Shown here piece after piece: positions 54,761-62,916 of a stretch of 64,000 nucleotides of DNA. Numbering within the stretch: position 1 is the first letter of the stretch; each line of letters begins with the position of its first letter. The notes under the pieces were generated by a model. That model made no database searches and was not told the origin of the DNA. It saw only the letters and a program-made list of their open reading frames with translations. Made by a program: the position numbers and the translations under genes. This DNA is from JABFSM01 sp963762545 (lineage in GTDB: Bacteria; Gemmatimonadota; Gemmatimonadetes; Gemmatimonadales; GWC2-71-9): NCBI GenBank assembly GCA_963762545.1, contig CAVXLC010000002.1:248001-312000 (forward strand). Reading direction: 5' to 3'.

Positions 54761-55134
54761 ATCGGCTGAGATCCTGGCGGGTCAATGGGGGTTCTCCTTC
54801 TCGGCGCATGCGGCAAGACGCGGCACCTGTCGCTCTCGCGCTTACCCCGACCGAAATGGGCCAGCGGCTGGCGGCCCCCCGGCAACCAGGCTTTCCATCC
54901 AGGACCGATTCGGCCTCGCCATGTCCTGGCGGGCTATCGTCCGTCGCCTCCCGCATTCGGCACCAGCGCGTCTTTGCAGGGACTCCAGCAATTCATGGCG
55001 GCGAGCGCTCAGCGACTTGGCGTGGCGGTGATCTATCCACTCCCGGTCTTCAGGTAATAGACCGCCGGCCACCACATCGCGGCTGACATGGTGACGGAGG
55101 ACTTCTCAGGTCCGGTGTGCTTCCCTGGGCGTCT
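54761..55134. other. Unexplained 374-bp interval
   Basis: Several frames are open in this GC-rich stretch but none has residue patterns of a real protein, a good ribosome site or a recognisable domain. No promoter of the sigma-54 type is seen. It may be a remnant of a lost gene between the ligase and acyltransferase genes. Confidence 0.4.
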
Positions 55135-56256
55135 ATGAACAGCACGGGCAGGGTCCAGAGCATCGATGGCCTGCGAGGCGTCGCAGCCATGCTCGTGGTG
55201 CTTTTCCATCTTCACGTCGCCGTTTCCCGTACCGCTTCCGGCTGGCTCTGGGCCCCCCTAGACTGGATTGCGCGCAATGGATTCCTCGGGGTTGACATAT
55301 TCTTCGTCATAAGCGGGTTCGTCATCGCCCTCACGGTCAGCAAGGGCGCACCCACCTTGTCGTACTTCGGTCGATTCATCGTGCGGCGCTCGATCCGGCT
55401 CGATCCGCCCTACTGGTCTGCGATCCTGCTGGAGCTTCTGCTGATCCACCTCACTCTCCGGTTCTTCTCCGGAGTTGCCGTCCCCCTCCCGACCACCCCC
55501 CAGTTGCTGGCGCACCTGGTGTACGCTCAGCAATTGCTGGGCTATGGCCATTTGGTCGACAGCTTCTGGACGCTCTGCTACGAAGTCCAGTTCTATGCAT
55601 TCTTCGTCGGCCTGGTCGTTCTGCAGCCGTTGCTGCCCGAGTCACTCCGTAGTCGGCGGTGGACCACCCTGTTCTGTGCCACCCTATTCGGCTTCTCGCT
55701 CTGGATGCGCTACTGGCGGCCTGAATGGCTTCTCCACGGACTCGCCATCGACCGCTGGTTTCAGTTCTTCCTCGGTGCGTTGACTTGGCGCGCCACCGCC
55801 TACCCGGGTCGCATGGGGCCCCTCGTGGCTGCTTGGGCTGCGCTCGCGGTGGTGGTGGTCGCCGCCGGAGCTGGGGCCCTGCAGTTCCTGGCGATCGGTG
55901 TGTCCGCACTGCTCATAGCAATCGCGCGGTATCCCCGGTGGGGACGGATACTAACCGTCCGGCCGCTGAGCTTTCTGGGCGGAATCAGTTACAGCCTCTA
56001 CCTGTATCACGACTCGGTAGGCTGGCGGTTCGTGAGCCTGATACAGCGGCTGCTACCGGCGCCTTGGAACCCTGTGACGGCGGTCGCAGTCTATGTTCTC
56101 GGGATCATGGTGAGTGTCGGCGTTTCCGCGGTTCTCTGGCAGTTCATCGAACGCCCCTGCCTCAAGCTCTGCCAGCGCATTCGGCTTCCACGCCAGGTGA
56201 ATTCGCCCGCTGCTGCGGGCGCCGAGCCGCCGGGGGTTGTCGCGGTGGTTCCTTGA
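55135..56256 (+). CDS. Acyltransferase family 3 membrane protein (OafA-like)
   Basis: A protein of about 373 aa (ATG 55135; ATG 55117 also in frame) with about ten membrane helices. The family start SIDGLRGVAAMLVVLFHLHVAVS carries the catalytic-region His, and NGFLGVDIFFVISGFVIALTVSK with RRSIRLDPPYWSAILLELLL carries the conserved FFVLSGF and R-x-P segments. SFLGGISYSLYLYHDSV and FIERPCLKLC close it. Such proteins acetylate or acylate sugars of surface polysaccharides across the inner membrane. It is convergent with the MBOAT gene. Confidence 0.88.
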   Translation: MNSTGRVQSIDGLRGVAAMLVVLFHLHVAVSRTASGWLWAPLDWIARNGFLGVDIFFVISGFVIALTVSKGAPTLSYFGRFIVRRSIRLDPPYWSAILLELLLIHLTLRFFSGVAVPLPTTPQLLAHLVYAQQLLGYGHLVDSFWTLCYEVQFYAFFVGLVVLQPLLPESLRSRRWTTLFCATLFGFSLWMRYWRPEWLLHGLAIDRWFQFFLGALTWRATAYPGRMGPLVAAWAALAVVVVAAGAGALQFLAIGVSALLIAIARYPRWGRILTVRPLSFLGGISYSLYLYHDSVGWRFVSLIQRLLPAPWNPVTAVAVYVLGIMVSVGVSAVLWQFIERPCLKLCQRIRLPRQVNSPAAAGAEPPGVVAVVP

Positions 56257-56425
56257 ACCACCGGTCTAGGAGAGTCGAAGTTTCTACTCGATTGTCGGGC
56301 GAACAGATGCCAGGCCCACCGCCATTGCGATCGCCCCCCTCTTAGCGCGAAGACCTCCGACACCGTGCCCTTGAGGGCGACTGCTGTCCTGAGTGTTGCG
56401 AGAGGAGGGTCGCCGAGGGATCGCG

Positions 56426-57818
56426 CTAGAACTGAAAGTAGAGAAAGGGCGAAGCTCGGGACCCCGCGATGATCGCAAGGCTGGCGCCCAAACCCGGCCG
56501 CGAGCAGCAGGTCACGCTTGAACGACCGCTCGTGCGTCAACTCGAATGCATTGGGGCCCATGGTCGCCCACGCGGCCGCCAGGAGGAATGCGCTCAGGGC
56601 GAGCGGGGCGGCGGGGACCGACGCTCCGCCTGCCGGGCTGAACATCTTGCCCAGGAGCGTCATGGCCATGTCGAAACTCGTGGCGCGGAACAGGACCCAC
56701 CCGACGACGATCACCAGCCACATGACCGGGCGGCGGATCCAGGTCGCGAGCGCATCCCAGGTCGCCGCGACCTTCCGGTAGGCGGCCAGCAGCAATCCGT
56801 GGTAGGCACCCCACGCCACGAAGGTCCAGTGCGCCCCGTGCCAGAGACCGCCGATGAGCATCGTCAGCATCAGGTTCCGAAAGACCGCCCACTCGCTGCC
56901 CCGGTTGCCGCCCAGAGGGATGTACAGGTAGTCCCGCATGGAGGTCGACAGGGAGATGTGCCACCGGCGCCAGAAATCCGACGGATCCAGCGCCTTGTAC
57001 GGTGAGTTGAAGTTCTGGGGAATCCGCAGGCCGAACAGGTATCCCAGTCCCGCCGCCATGGTGCTGTAGCCGGAAAAATCGAAGTAGAGCTGGCAGCTGT
57101 ATCCGAGCATCGCGAGCCAGACGCCGCCGGTGCTCAAGGTGTGATAGGACGCCAGCGCGGGATCGACGAATGCCGCGAGGGTGTCCGCGATGATGACCTT
57201 TTCGAACAGGCCGACGATGAAGAACGAGACGCCGCGGTACAGCCAGCGTCGGCGACTCGCCGCGCCCAGGGATTCGAGGTCCTCCTCGATCTGGCGGAAA
57301 CGCACAATCGGTCCCGCCACGAGCTGGGAAAAGAGCGACACGTAGGCGCTGAACTCGAAGAAATTGCGGGTGGGGCGGATGACACCGCGGTAACTGTCGA
57401 CGATGTAGCTGATGGTATGGAACGTGTAGAATGAAATCCCGACTGGAAGGATGATGTTGAGATGGGGCAGGGTGATGTCGGCGCCCATCCAGTGCACCAC
57501 TTGCCGCGCCGTGTTCAGCCCGAAGTCCGCGTACTTGAAGAAGCCGAGGAGCATCAGGTCAACCGTGATCGGCACCACCAGACACAGCCTTCGGTGCCGC
57601 GCATCGCTCCACCGCAGAAAACCCAGGCCCGCCGTGTAGCTGACCAGCGTGGAGAAGGCCATGAGGAAGCAGAAGCGCCAGTCCCAATACCCGTAAAAGA
57701 CATACCCCGTCAGCGCCAGCCAGACGTACCGGGCCTGCGCGGAATGCAGGCGCCAGAAGACGAGGTAGGTAACCGGGAGAAACAGGAACAGAAAGACGAA
57801 GCTGTTGAAGAGCATCAA
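56426..57818 (-). CDS. MBOAT O-acyltransferase (AlgI-like), 3' end frameshifted
   Basis: About 463 aa if one base is removed. MMLFNSFVFLFLFLPVTYLVFWRL starts an AlgI/DltB-type protein with SYILDSYRGVI-like text (TISYIVDSYRGVI), FDFSGYSTMAAGLGYLFG, NFNSPYKALDPSDFWRRWHISLSTSMRDYLYIPLGGNR and catalytic His in IGGLWHGAHWTFVAWGAYHG. The normal end of the family is found in the neighbouring frame: AGLGASLAIIAGSRASPFLY then FQF-stop at 56426. An extra G in GGGTTTGGG (near 56500) diverts the reading into an alien tail of about 115 residues that runs to 56091 over the convergent acyltransferase gene. It moves acyl groups across the membrane for the adjacent SGNH protein. Confidence 0.85.
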
Positions 57819-57864
57819 GAGTCCGAGTGAGAGGTGGTCGAGGGCGTGGGGAATCGCCGCCGGT

Positions 57865-58965
57865 TCAGGGCGACGGGTTCACCCGCTTGAGTCGCCCCGC
57901 CTCGGCCCCGACGACCGTTCGGCCGATCTCGCCGGCGACGATGGCCGCCCCGGCGTCGGTATAGTGTACAAAATCCGCGAACCACTCTCGCTTCCCGGTC
58001 ATGATCCGGGACAGATCGGCCACGACCACCTGTCGCTCCTGGCCCAGTTCGCGGACGGCTTGAGCCGCGGCATTCGCGAAGGTGAGCATGGTCTCCGTCG
58101 TGGCCCGCGGGCTGAACTGACGCCAGGCCGCCAGCAGGTCGTTGTCCTCGGGCCTGGGGGTCGCGCCAAAGCGGATCGGGTACGACGCGAGCACCGGCTC
58201 GGCCCCGTGGGAGCGAACCGTCGTGATCAGGCTGTCGAGGTCCTGGCGGTATTGGGCGAGCCGGTCGGCCGGAACCGACCGGAAGAACCACTCGTCCGGA
58301 TGGCCGGCCGTAAGTTGTTTGAGCTTTCGTTGAACCCGGAGTCGCTGGATGACATCGGGGAACTCCACCACCAGCTGTGCCTTGTCCAGCAGGCGAGGCG
58401 TCCACCATGGGCCCCCCGTCTGGCGCCCCGCGGGACCGGGTCCCGGGAACGACGGCGCACGCTCGGAGAGATAAAACATCGGATTTTCCAGGATGACAAC
58501 GATATCCGGATGATACCGCGCGGCCCAGCCATTCCAGAGCTGGATCATCGACGGCGTCGCGAACCCCACGATGGCGGCGTTCATGACCTGGTAGCAGCCG
58601 TAATGCGCCAGAGTATCACTGAGCTGCGCCGGATATTCGCGGTTGGGGCTCTGCGTGTCGGTCCCGAATGTTTCCGAAGAACCCAGGGTCATGACGCGGG
58701 CGCATCCCGCAACCGGAGTCAGCACGGATTCCGGAGAGCGAAAACCGGCGCTGTTCAGCTTCCAGCGCTGGTAACGGCCGTTCGGCATTCCGTGCGGGCC
58801 GACCGAATCATGGACAATGAGATCGCTCGTGAGATCGGGTACCCTCGAGAGGGGTATCCCGAACTGCAAATAGTCCTCCACGCGGGCGGTGACCTCTGCA
58901 ACGAGGATGACTGTCGCCGCCAGGACGAGACTCCGAACGCTCGTCGGTACGGTCAATCTGGTCAT
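57865..58965 (-). CDS. SGNH/GDSL-type hydrolase, membrane-anchored
   Basis: A 366-aa protein from ATG 58965 with one N-terminal membrane helix (about 9-27). SGNH blocks: VMTLGSSETFGTD (Ser), MNAAIVGFATPSMIQL, VVILENPMFYLS and the terminal dyad FADFVHYTDAGAAIVAGEI. A hydrolase-fold partner next to an MBOAT gene recalls AlgI-AlgJ/X and PatA-PatB O-acetylation pairs, so an O-acetyltransferase role is inferred. It lies 46 bp upstream of the MBOAT gene on the same strand. An in-frame upstream extension to 59172 reads into the DUF5989 gene and is not used. Confidence 0.82.
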   Translation of the reverse strand: MTRLTVPTSVRSLVLAATVILVAEVTARVEDYLQFGIPLSRVPDLTSDLIVHDSVGPHGMPNGRYQRWKLNSAGFRSPESVLTPVAGCARVMTLGSSETFGTDTQSPNREYPAQLSDTLAHYGCYQVMNAAIVGFATPSMIQLWNGWAARYHPDIVVILENPMFYLSERAPSFPGPGPAGRQTGGPWWTPRLLDKAQLVVEFPDVIQRLRVQRKLKQLTAGHPDEWFFRSVPADRLAQYRQDLDSLITTVRSHGAEPVLASYPIRFGATPRPEDNDLLAAWRQFSPRATTETMLTFANAAAQAVRELGQERQVVVADLSRIMTGKREWFADFVHYTDAGAAIVAGEIGRTVVGAEAGRLKRVNPSP

Positions 58966-59125
58966 CGGCGCGTTCTCACGTGACAGCTTGAGCGCCAAGG
59001 CCGGTATCCGGGGAGGCGGATTCCGGGCCTGGCATGGTGGCTCCCTGATGATCCGAGGTGTCTGCCGACGCGGCGCCCTCGCGAGCCCGCCTGCCTCGGG
59101 AGCTCGTCTGGCGTTCCGCCGTCGT

Positions 59126-59284
59126 CTAGAAGATCGTGTAGATGAACGGCGCCAGCACCGATCCCTGCGCAAACACCAGAAGGGCGCCCACCATCACCAT
59201 GATGATAATGATCGGCAGCAGCCAGAACTTCTTGCGGACCTTCATGAAGGCCCACAGCTCGCTCATCAAGCCTGATTTGCTCAT
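59126..59284 (-). CDS. DUF5989 family small membrane protein
   Basis: A 52-aa protein. The start MSKSGLMSELWAFMKVRKKF and end GSVLAPFIYTIF, around a single hydrophobic helix (WLLPIIIIMVMVGALLVFA), match the DUF5989 family closely. These small proteins recur next to SxtJ and NodU/SxtI-type carbamoyltransferase genes, exactly as here. The function is unknown; a membrane tether or assembly factor for the carbamoyltransferase is a reasonable guess. It follows SxtJ by 16 bp, with GGGG-type Shine-Dalgarno sequence just upstream. Confidence 0.9.
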   Translation of the reverse strand: MSKSGLMSELWAFMKVRKKFWLLPIIIIMVMVGALLVFAQGSVLAPFIYTIF

Positions 59285-59300
59285 TGGTTCATCCCCATCC

Positions 59301-59681
59301 TCAAAATTGTCGCTTCATCCGACCCGGTTCCGGCGTGCCCGCTTCCCGCTCTATCCAGTAGGTGCCGTCATGCAGCGGATGCACCAGCGACCTGCGGCCG
59401 AAGAGCCGCATACCGAGGGCGACCGGCGAGAAGATCACAAAATAGACTACGCCCATGAAAATCGGCGTGGTGACCTTCGAGAGCAAATGCGCCAGTCCCA
59501 TCCAGGCCCGGTTGACCGGCCCGAGCATGGTCGGCACCAGGAGCCCGGCGAGGACCAGCGCTCCGCCGAGCCCGGCGACATAGGGGGCGACATGCCGCCC
59601 CCGCCACCAGAGGATCGCGGCGATCAGCAGGAACGCGCCACCGACCAGGAGCCCGAACTTGCGGCCCTCGGCCCTGGTCAT
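59301..59681 (-). CDS. SxtJ family membrane protein
   Basis: A 126-aa protein from ATG 59681. MTRAEGRKFGLLVGGAFLLIAAILWWRG opens it, then a second helix (VAGLGGALVLAGLLVPTML) and a third (TPIFMGVVYFVIFSPVALGMRLFGRR). This is the three-helix pattern of SxtJ, named from the saxitoxin cluster, where it also neighbours the carbamoyltransferase SxtI. It is 17 bp downstream of the carbamoyltransferase. The biochemical role is not established. Confidence 0.87.
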   Translation of the reverse strand: MTRAEGRKFGLLVGGAFLLIAAILWWRGRHVAPYVAGLGGALVLAGLLVPTMLGPVNRAWMGLAHLLSKVTTPIFMGVVYFVIFSPVALGMRLFGRRSLVHPLHDGTYWIEREAGTPEPGRMKRQF

Positions 59682-59698
59682 GCGGCTCGTGGTCTGGC

Positions 59699-61531
59699 TC
59701 AATCGAGCTGGAATTCCTGTCGCCAATCTGCACCCTCCTTCCACTCCGGTTGCTTCGTCTTGTCCAGCAGATAAGGTCCCAGGACCAGGTAATCGAGGTG
59801 GGTCCGCATGAAGCACCGGTAGGCATCGGCCGGCGTGCAGACGATGGGCTCACCCCGCACGTTGAACGAGGTGTTCACCAGCACCGCGCAACCGGTGATC
59901 CGGTCGAATTCCTTGATCAGGTCGTAGTAGTGCGGGTTCACCTCACGGTCGACCGTCTGAACCCGGGCCGAATAGTCGATGTGGGTAATGGCCGGAATGT
60001 CGGAGCGCGGCACATTGAGCTGGTCGATGCCCCACAGCTTCCTCTGCTCGGCCGACATCGGGATCTGTCGCTCCTGCTTGACCGGCGCCACCAGGAGCAT
60101 GTAGGGACTCTCGGCGTTCAGCTCGAAGTAGTCCTTCGACCGCTCCTTGAGGACGCTCGGCGCGAACGGTCGGAATCCTTCCCGGAACTTGATCTTGATG
60201 TTCATGTCGGCCTGCATCTTGGGGCTGCGGGGATCGCCCAGGATACTCCGGGACCCCAACGACCGCGGCCCGAACTCCATCCGGCCGTCGAACCAGCCGA
60301 CGATCTTCTCCTCGGCAAGGAGCTGGGCGACCTTGGTGTTCAGCGCCGGCCGGTCGAACCGCTCGAAGGGGATCTGGTGCGCCGTGAGATACGTTGCGAT
60401 TTCCTCCGGCGAGAACTCCGGTCCCAGGTACGCGCCCTTCATCGTGTCCCGCCCCGGCGTGACCTGCCGGGGCTTGCCGAGGTAGCGGTGCCAGATCAGT
60501 TGCGCCACGCCCAGGGCGCCGCCCGCGTCGCCCGCCGCCGGCTGAATGAACATCCGCTTGAACGGGCCTTCCCTCAGAATGCGGCCGTTTCCGACGCAGT
60601 TGAGAGCCACACCGCCGGCCAGGCAGAGATTCTCGAGGCCGGTGCGGGCATGAACGTCCCGCGCCATCCGGAGCATCACTTCTTCGCACACCACCTGGAC
60701 CGACCGGGCGAGGTCCATCTCCTTCTGGGTGAGCTTGCTCTCCGGCTCGCGCGGTGGTCCTCCGAACAGCTCGTGGAACGCGCCGCTCGTCATCGTCAAG
60801 CCGGACAGGTAGTTGAAATATTTCTGATCGAGCCGGAAGGAGCCGTCCTCTTTCAGGTCGATCAGGTGCCGGTAGATCAGGTCCACGTACTTCGGTTCTC
60901 CATACGGCGCGAGCCCCATCACCTTGTATTCGCCGGAATTCACCTTGAATCCGGTGTAATAGGTGAACGCCGAATACAGCAGACCGATCGAATCGGGCCA
61001 GCGGATCTCCCGCTGAATCGTGATCTCGTTGCCCTTGCCGACTCCCATGGTCGTGGTGGCCCATTCGCCGACCCCGTCCAGCGTGAGAAAGGCGGCCTCC
61101 TCGAAGGGAGAGGGGAAGAACGCGCTGGCCGCATGCGATTCGTGGTGCTCGGCATAGAGCAGCTCACCCTCAAAATCGTCGAGCGCCCCGCGAATCATCT
61201 TGTCCTGGTAGAGCTTTTCCTTGATCCAGAGCGGCCCCGCCATCAGGAACGATTTGAAGCCCCGCGGGGCGACGCCGAGGTACGTCTCGAGAATCCGCTC
61301 GAACTTGATGAGCGGCTTATCGTAGAACCCGACGTAGTCCAGGTCCGCGATGGTGATTCCCGCCTGCCGGAGGCAGTATGCCACGGCCTCGGCCGGGAAG
61401 TCGGGGTCGCCCTTCTTCCGGGTAAAGCGTTCCTCCGAACCGGCAGCGATGATCTCACCGTCGCGGAGCACGGCGGCCGCACTGTCGTGGTAGAAGGCCG
61501 AAACCCCCAGAATGTGAACCGGCTTCGTCAA
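59699..61531 (-). CDS. Carbamoyltransferase (NodU/SxtI/TobZ-like)
   Basis: A 610-aa protein starting at TTG 61531 with Shine-Dalgarno AGGA eight bases before it. The N-terminal Kae1-like domain has VSAFYHDSAAAVLRDGEI, YAEHHESHAASAFFPSPFEEAAFLTLDGVGEWATT (metal His of HHxSHA) and NLCLAGGVALNCVGNGRI. The C-terminal YrdC-like domain has GWFDGRMEFGPRSLGSRSILGDPR, KIKFREGFRPFAPSV and VNTSFNVRGEPIV. The family transfers a carbamoyl group from carbamoyl phosphate via carbamoyl-AMP to a sugar or other hydroxyl. Its neighbours (SxtJ, DUF5989, SGNH, MBOAT, glycosyltransferases) point to decoration of a surface polysaccharide. Confidence 0.93.
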   Translation of the reverse strand: MTKPVHILGVSAFYHDSAAAVLRDGEIIAAGSEERFTRKKGDPDFPAEAVAYCLRQAGITIADLDYVGFYDKPLIKFERILETYLGVAPRGFKSFLMAGPLWIKEKLYQDKMIRGALDDFEGELLYAEHHESHAASAFFPSPFEEAAFLTLDGVGEWATTTMGVGKGNEITIQREIRWPDSIGLLYSAFTYYTGFKVNSGEYKVMGLAPYGEPKYVDLIYRHLIDLKEDGSFRLDQKYFNYLSGLTMTSGAFHELFGGPPREPESKLTQKEMDLARSVQVVCEEVMLRMARDVHARTGLENLCLAGGVALNCVGNGRILREGPFKRMFIQPAAGDAGGALGVAQLIWHRYLGKPRQVTPGRDTMKGAYLGPEFSPEEIATYLTAHQIPFERFDRPALNTKVAQLLAEEKIVGWFDGRMEFGPRSLGSRSILGDPRSPKMQADMNIKIKFREGFRPFAPSVLKERSKDYFELNAESPYMLLVAPVKQERQIPMSAEQRKLWGIDQLNVPRSDIPAITHIDYSARVQTVDREVNPHYYDLIKEFDRITGCAVLVNTSFNVRGEPIVCTPADAYRCFMRTHLDYLVLGPYLLDKTKQPEWKEGADWRQEFQLD

Positions 61532-61566
61532 GCGATTGTCCTGGATTTGAAATGTCCGATCGAGAC

Positions 61567-61583
61567 GAGCAAGTTTGGCGCCA
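61567..61583 (-). promoter_or_regulatory. Candidate sigma-54 promoter of the carbamoyltransferase operon
   Basis: Read on the minus strand, CTGGCGCCAAACTTGCT fits 12 of 14 defined positions with exact spacing (GG 61581-61580, GC 61569-61568). The predicted start is near 61556, giving a 25-nt leader that keeps the AGGA ribosome site. The inverted repeat at 61633-61650 is centred 61 bp upstream of the GG. This is the best-fitting of the sigma-54-like sites in the window. Confidence 0.6.
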
Positions 61584-61632
61584 GATTTGTGGCGGGAGCC
61601 CTACCGTTTCCTGACTCCAATCAGCCGTATCT

Positions 61633-61650
61633 GTTGGATATACGCAACAG
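61633..61650 (-). promoter_or_regulatory. Candidate enhancer site B: TGTTGCGT-N5-CAACA
   Basis: On the minus strand it reads TGTTGCGTATATCCAACA. The dyad extends outward by three bases on each side (ATC/GAT, 61629-61652). It lies 30 bp past the stop of the GT4 gene and about 100 bp before the carbamoyltransferase start. No T-run follows it, so terminator function is less likely than protein binding. The rest of 61532-61679 holds no gene. Confidence 0.55.
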
Positions 61651-61679
61651 ATGTTGCATGGTTGCCGGCCGCCAATTCG

Positions 61680-62903
61680 TCAAGGACTCGGCTGCTGCGC
61701 CACCGCAGCACACAGTACCTTCTCGAGCTGCCGGGCACTGCTCTCCCACGAATACCTGTGCACCACAAACGCTTGCCCGGCCTGAGCCAGCCGGTCGGCC
61801 CGGGCCGGATCGTTGAGCAGGTGCAGGACCTTCGCGGCAAACTCCGCCGGGGTGTCGGCGAGCAGGAGGTGCTCCTCGTCCCTGAGCTCGAGACCCTCGA
61901 TGCTCTGGGACGTCGCGACCACCGCCTTGCCCATGGCCAGCGCCGCCAGAAGCTTGTTCTTGACCCCCGCCCCCCAGCGGAGCGGGCAGACAAAAATCCC
62001 GGCGCGTTCCAGATACGGGCGAACATCGGGCACACTGCCGACGATCTCGACGCCCGGGCGCCCCTGGAGCGCCCGCACCCTTTCGGAGGGGTCTTTCCCG
62101 ACCACGCTGAAGGTCACGCGGGGGTTCTGACCACGAATCAGGGGCAGGATGTCCTCGCAGAAATGCAGGACCGCATCTTCGTTCGGCCCATAATTCAGGA
62201 CCCCGGTGAACACGAGCTTTTCCCGGTCGCTGGACTGACCGGTCGGACGGAAGAAGTCGCTGTCCACCCCGTTGCCGATGGTGCGGGTATTGGTACCCGG
62301 CGCGAGGGCTCGCAGGAATTCCTCATCCACCGGCGAATTGGTCACGACCGCCGCGAACGCTCGGCTCAGGCCCCGTTCCCACCGGGCAATGCTCCGGGTC
62401 TCCGCGTACAACAACAGCTTTTTCAGCCCGGCTCGCTCCATTCGCGTCTTGCGGGTATAGAGCAGCGTCACCGAGTCATGCAGGTCGATGACGGCAGGGC
62501 AGGGCAGCGATCCCGCCAGCACGTACTGGGCGTTGGACAACCCGTCGACGAAGAGCACATCGGCCTTCTCCTTCTCCACCATCTCCCGAATTCTCCGGCA
62601 CTGCTCGGCGTGGTAGGCCGGGGTCCGCAACCGGGTTCCGAAGTGCGCCTCCTGCCTGAGGCGGTGCCGCTGCTGACCCAACCACCCTGGCGCCGGCGGA
62701 TTGGGCAGGATGACGATCTCGCCAAAGACCCCCGCGGCGGCTGGGTCCGCCAACAGGGCCCGATACCGCTCCTCGCTCCGGGAATAGGCCGCAAGCGTCA
62801 GGCGGTGCCGTTGCGAAAGGCCCCTGCACAGGCTGAACAAACGCGGGGATCCCGCCATGCCGGGCGTGGCGGGCACTTCGCCGGCAAAGACCAGGATGTT
62901 CAT
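61680..62903 (-). CDS. Glycosyltransferase family 4 (XrtA/PEP-CTERM sugar-transferase type)
   Basis: A 407-aa GT-B enzyme. MNILVFAGEVPATPGMAGSPRLFSLCRGLSQRHRLTLAAYS opens it; the middle has VIDLHDSVTLLY and NGVDSDFFRP. The donor half has LVFTGVLNYGPNEDAVLHFCEDILPLI and YLERAGIFVCPLRWGAGVKNKLLAALAMGKAVVATSQSIEGL. The R-x-GxGxKxKxLxAxAxGxPVVxT pattern is that of the TIGR03087 (PEP-CTERM/XrtA) group. It begins 14 bp after the dehydrogenase gene, so the two form one unit. It probably adds a sugar derived from the dehydrogenase product or its pathway. Confidence 0.88.
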   Translation of the reverse strand: MNILVFAGEVPATPGMAGSPRLFSLCRGLSQRHRLTLAAYSRSEERYRALLADPAAAGVFGEIVILPNPPAPGWLGQQRHRLRQEAHFGTRLRTPAYHAEQCRRIREMVEKEKADVLFVDGLSNAQYVLAGSLPCPAVIDLHDSVTLLYTRKTRMERAGLKKLLLYAETRSIARWERGLSRAFAAVVTNSPVDEEFLRALAPGTNTRTIGNGVDSDFFRPTGQSSDREKLVFTGVLNYGPNEDAVLHFCEDILPLIRGQNPRVTFSVVGKDPSERVRALQGRPGVEIVGSVPDVRPYLERAGIFVCPLRWGAGVKNKLLAALAMGKAVVATSQSIEGLELRDEEHLLLADTPAEFAAKVLHLLNDPARADRLAQAGQAFVVHRYSWESSARQLEKVLCAAVAQQPSP

Positions 62904-62916
62904 GCTGAGCGGGCAA

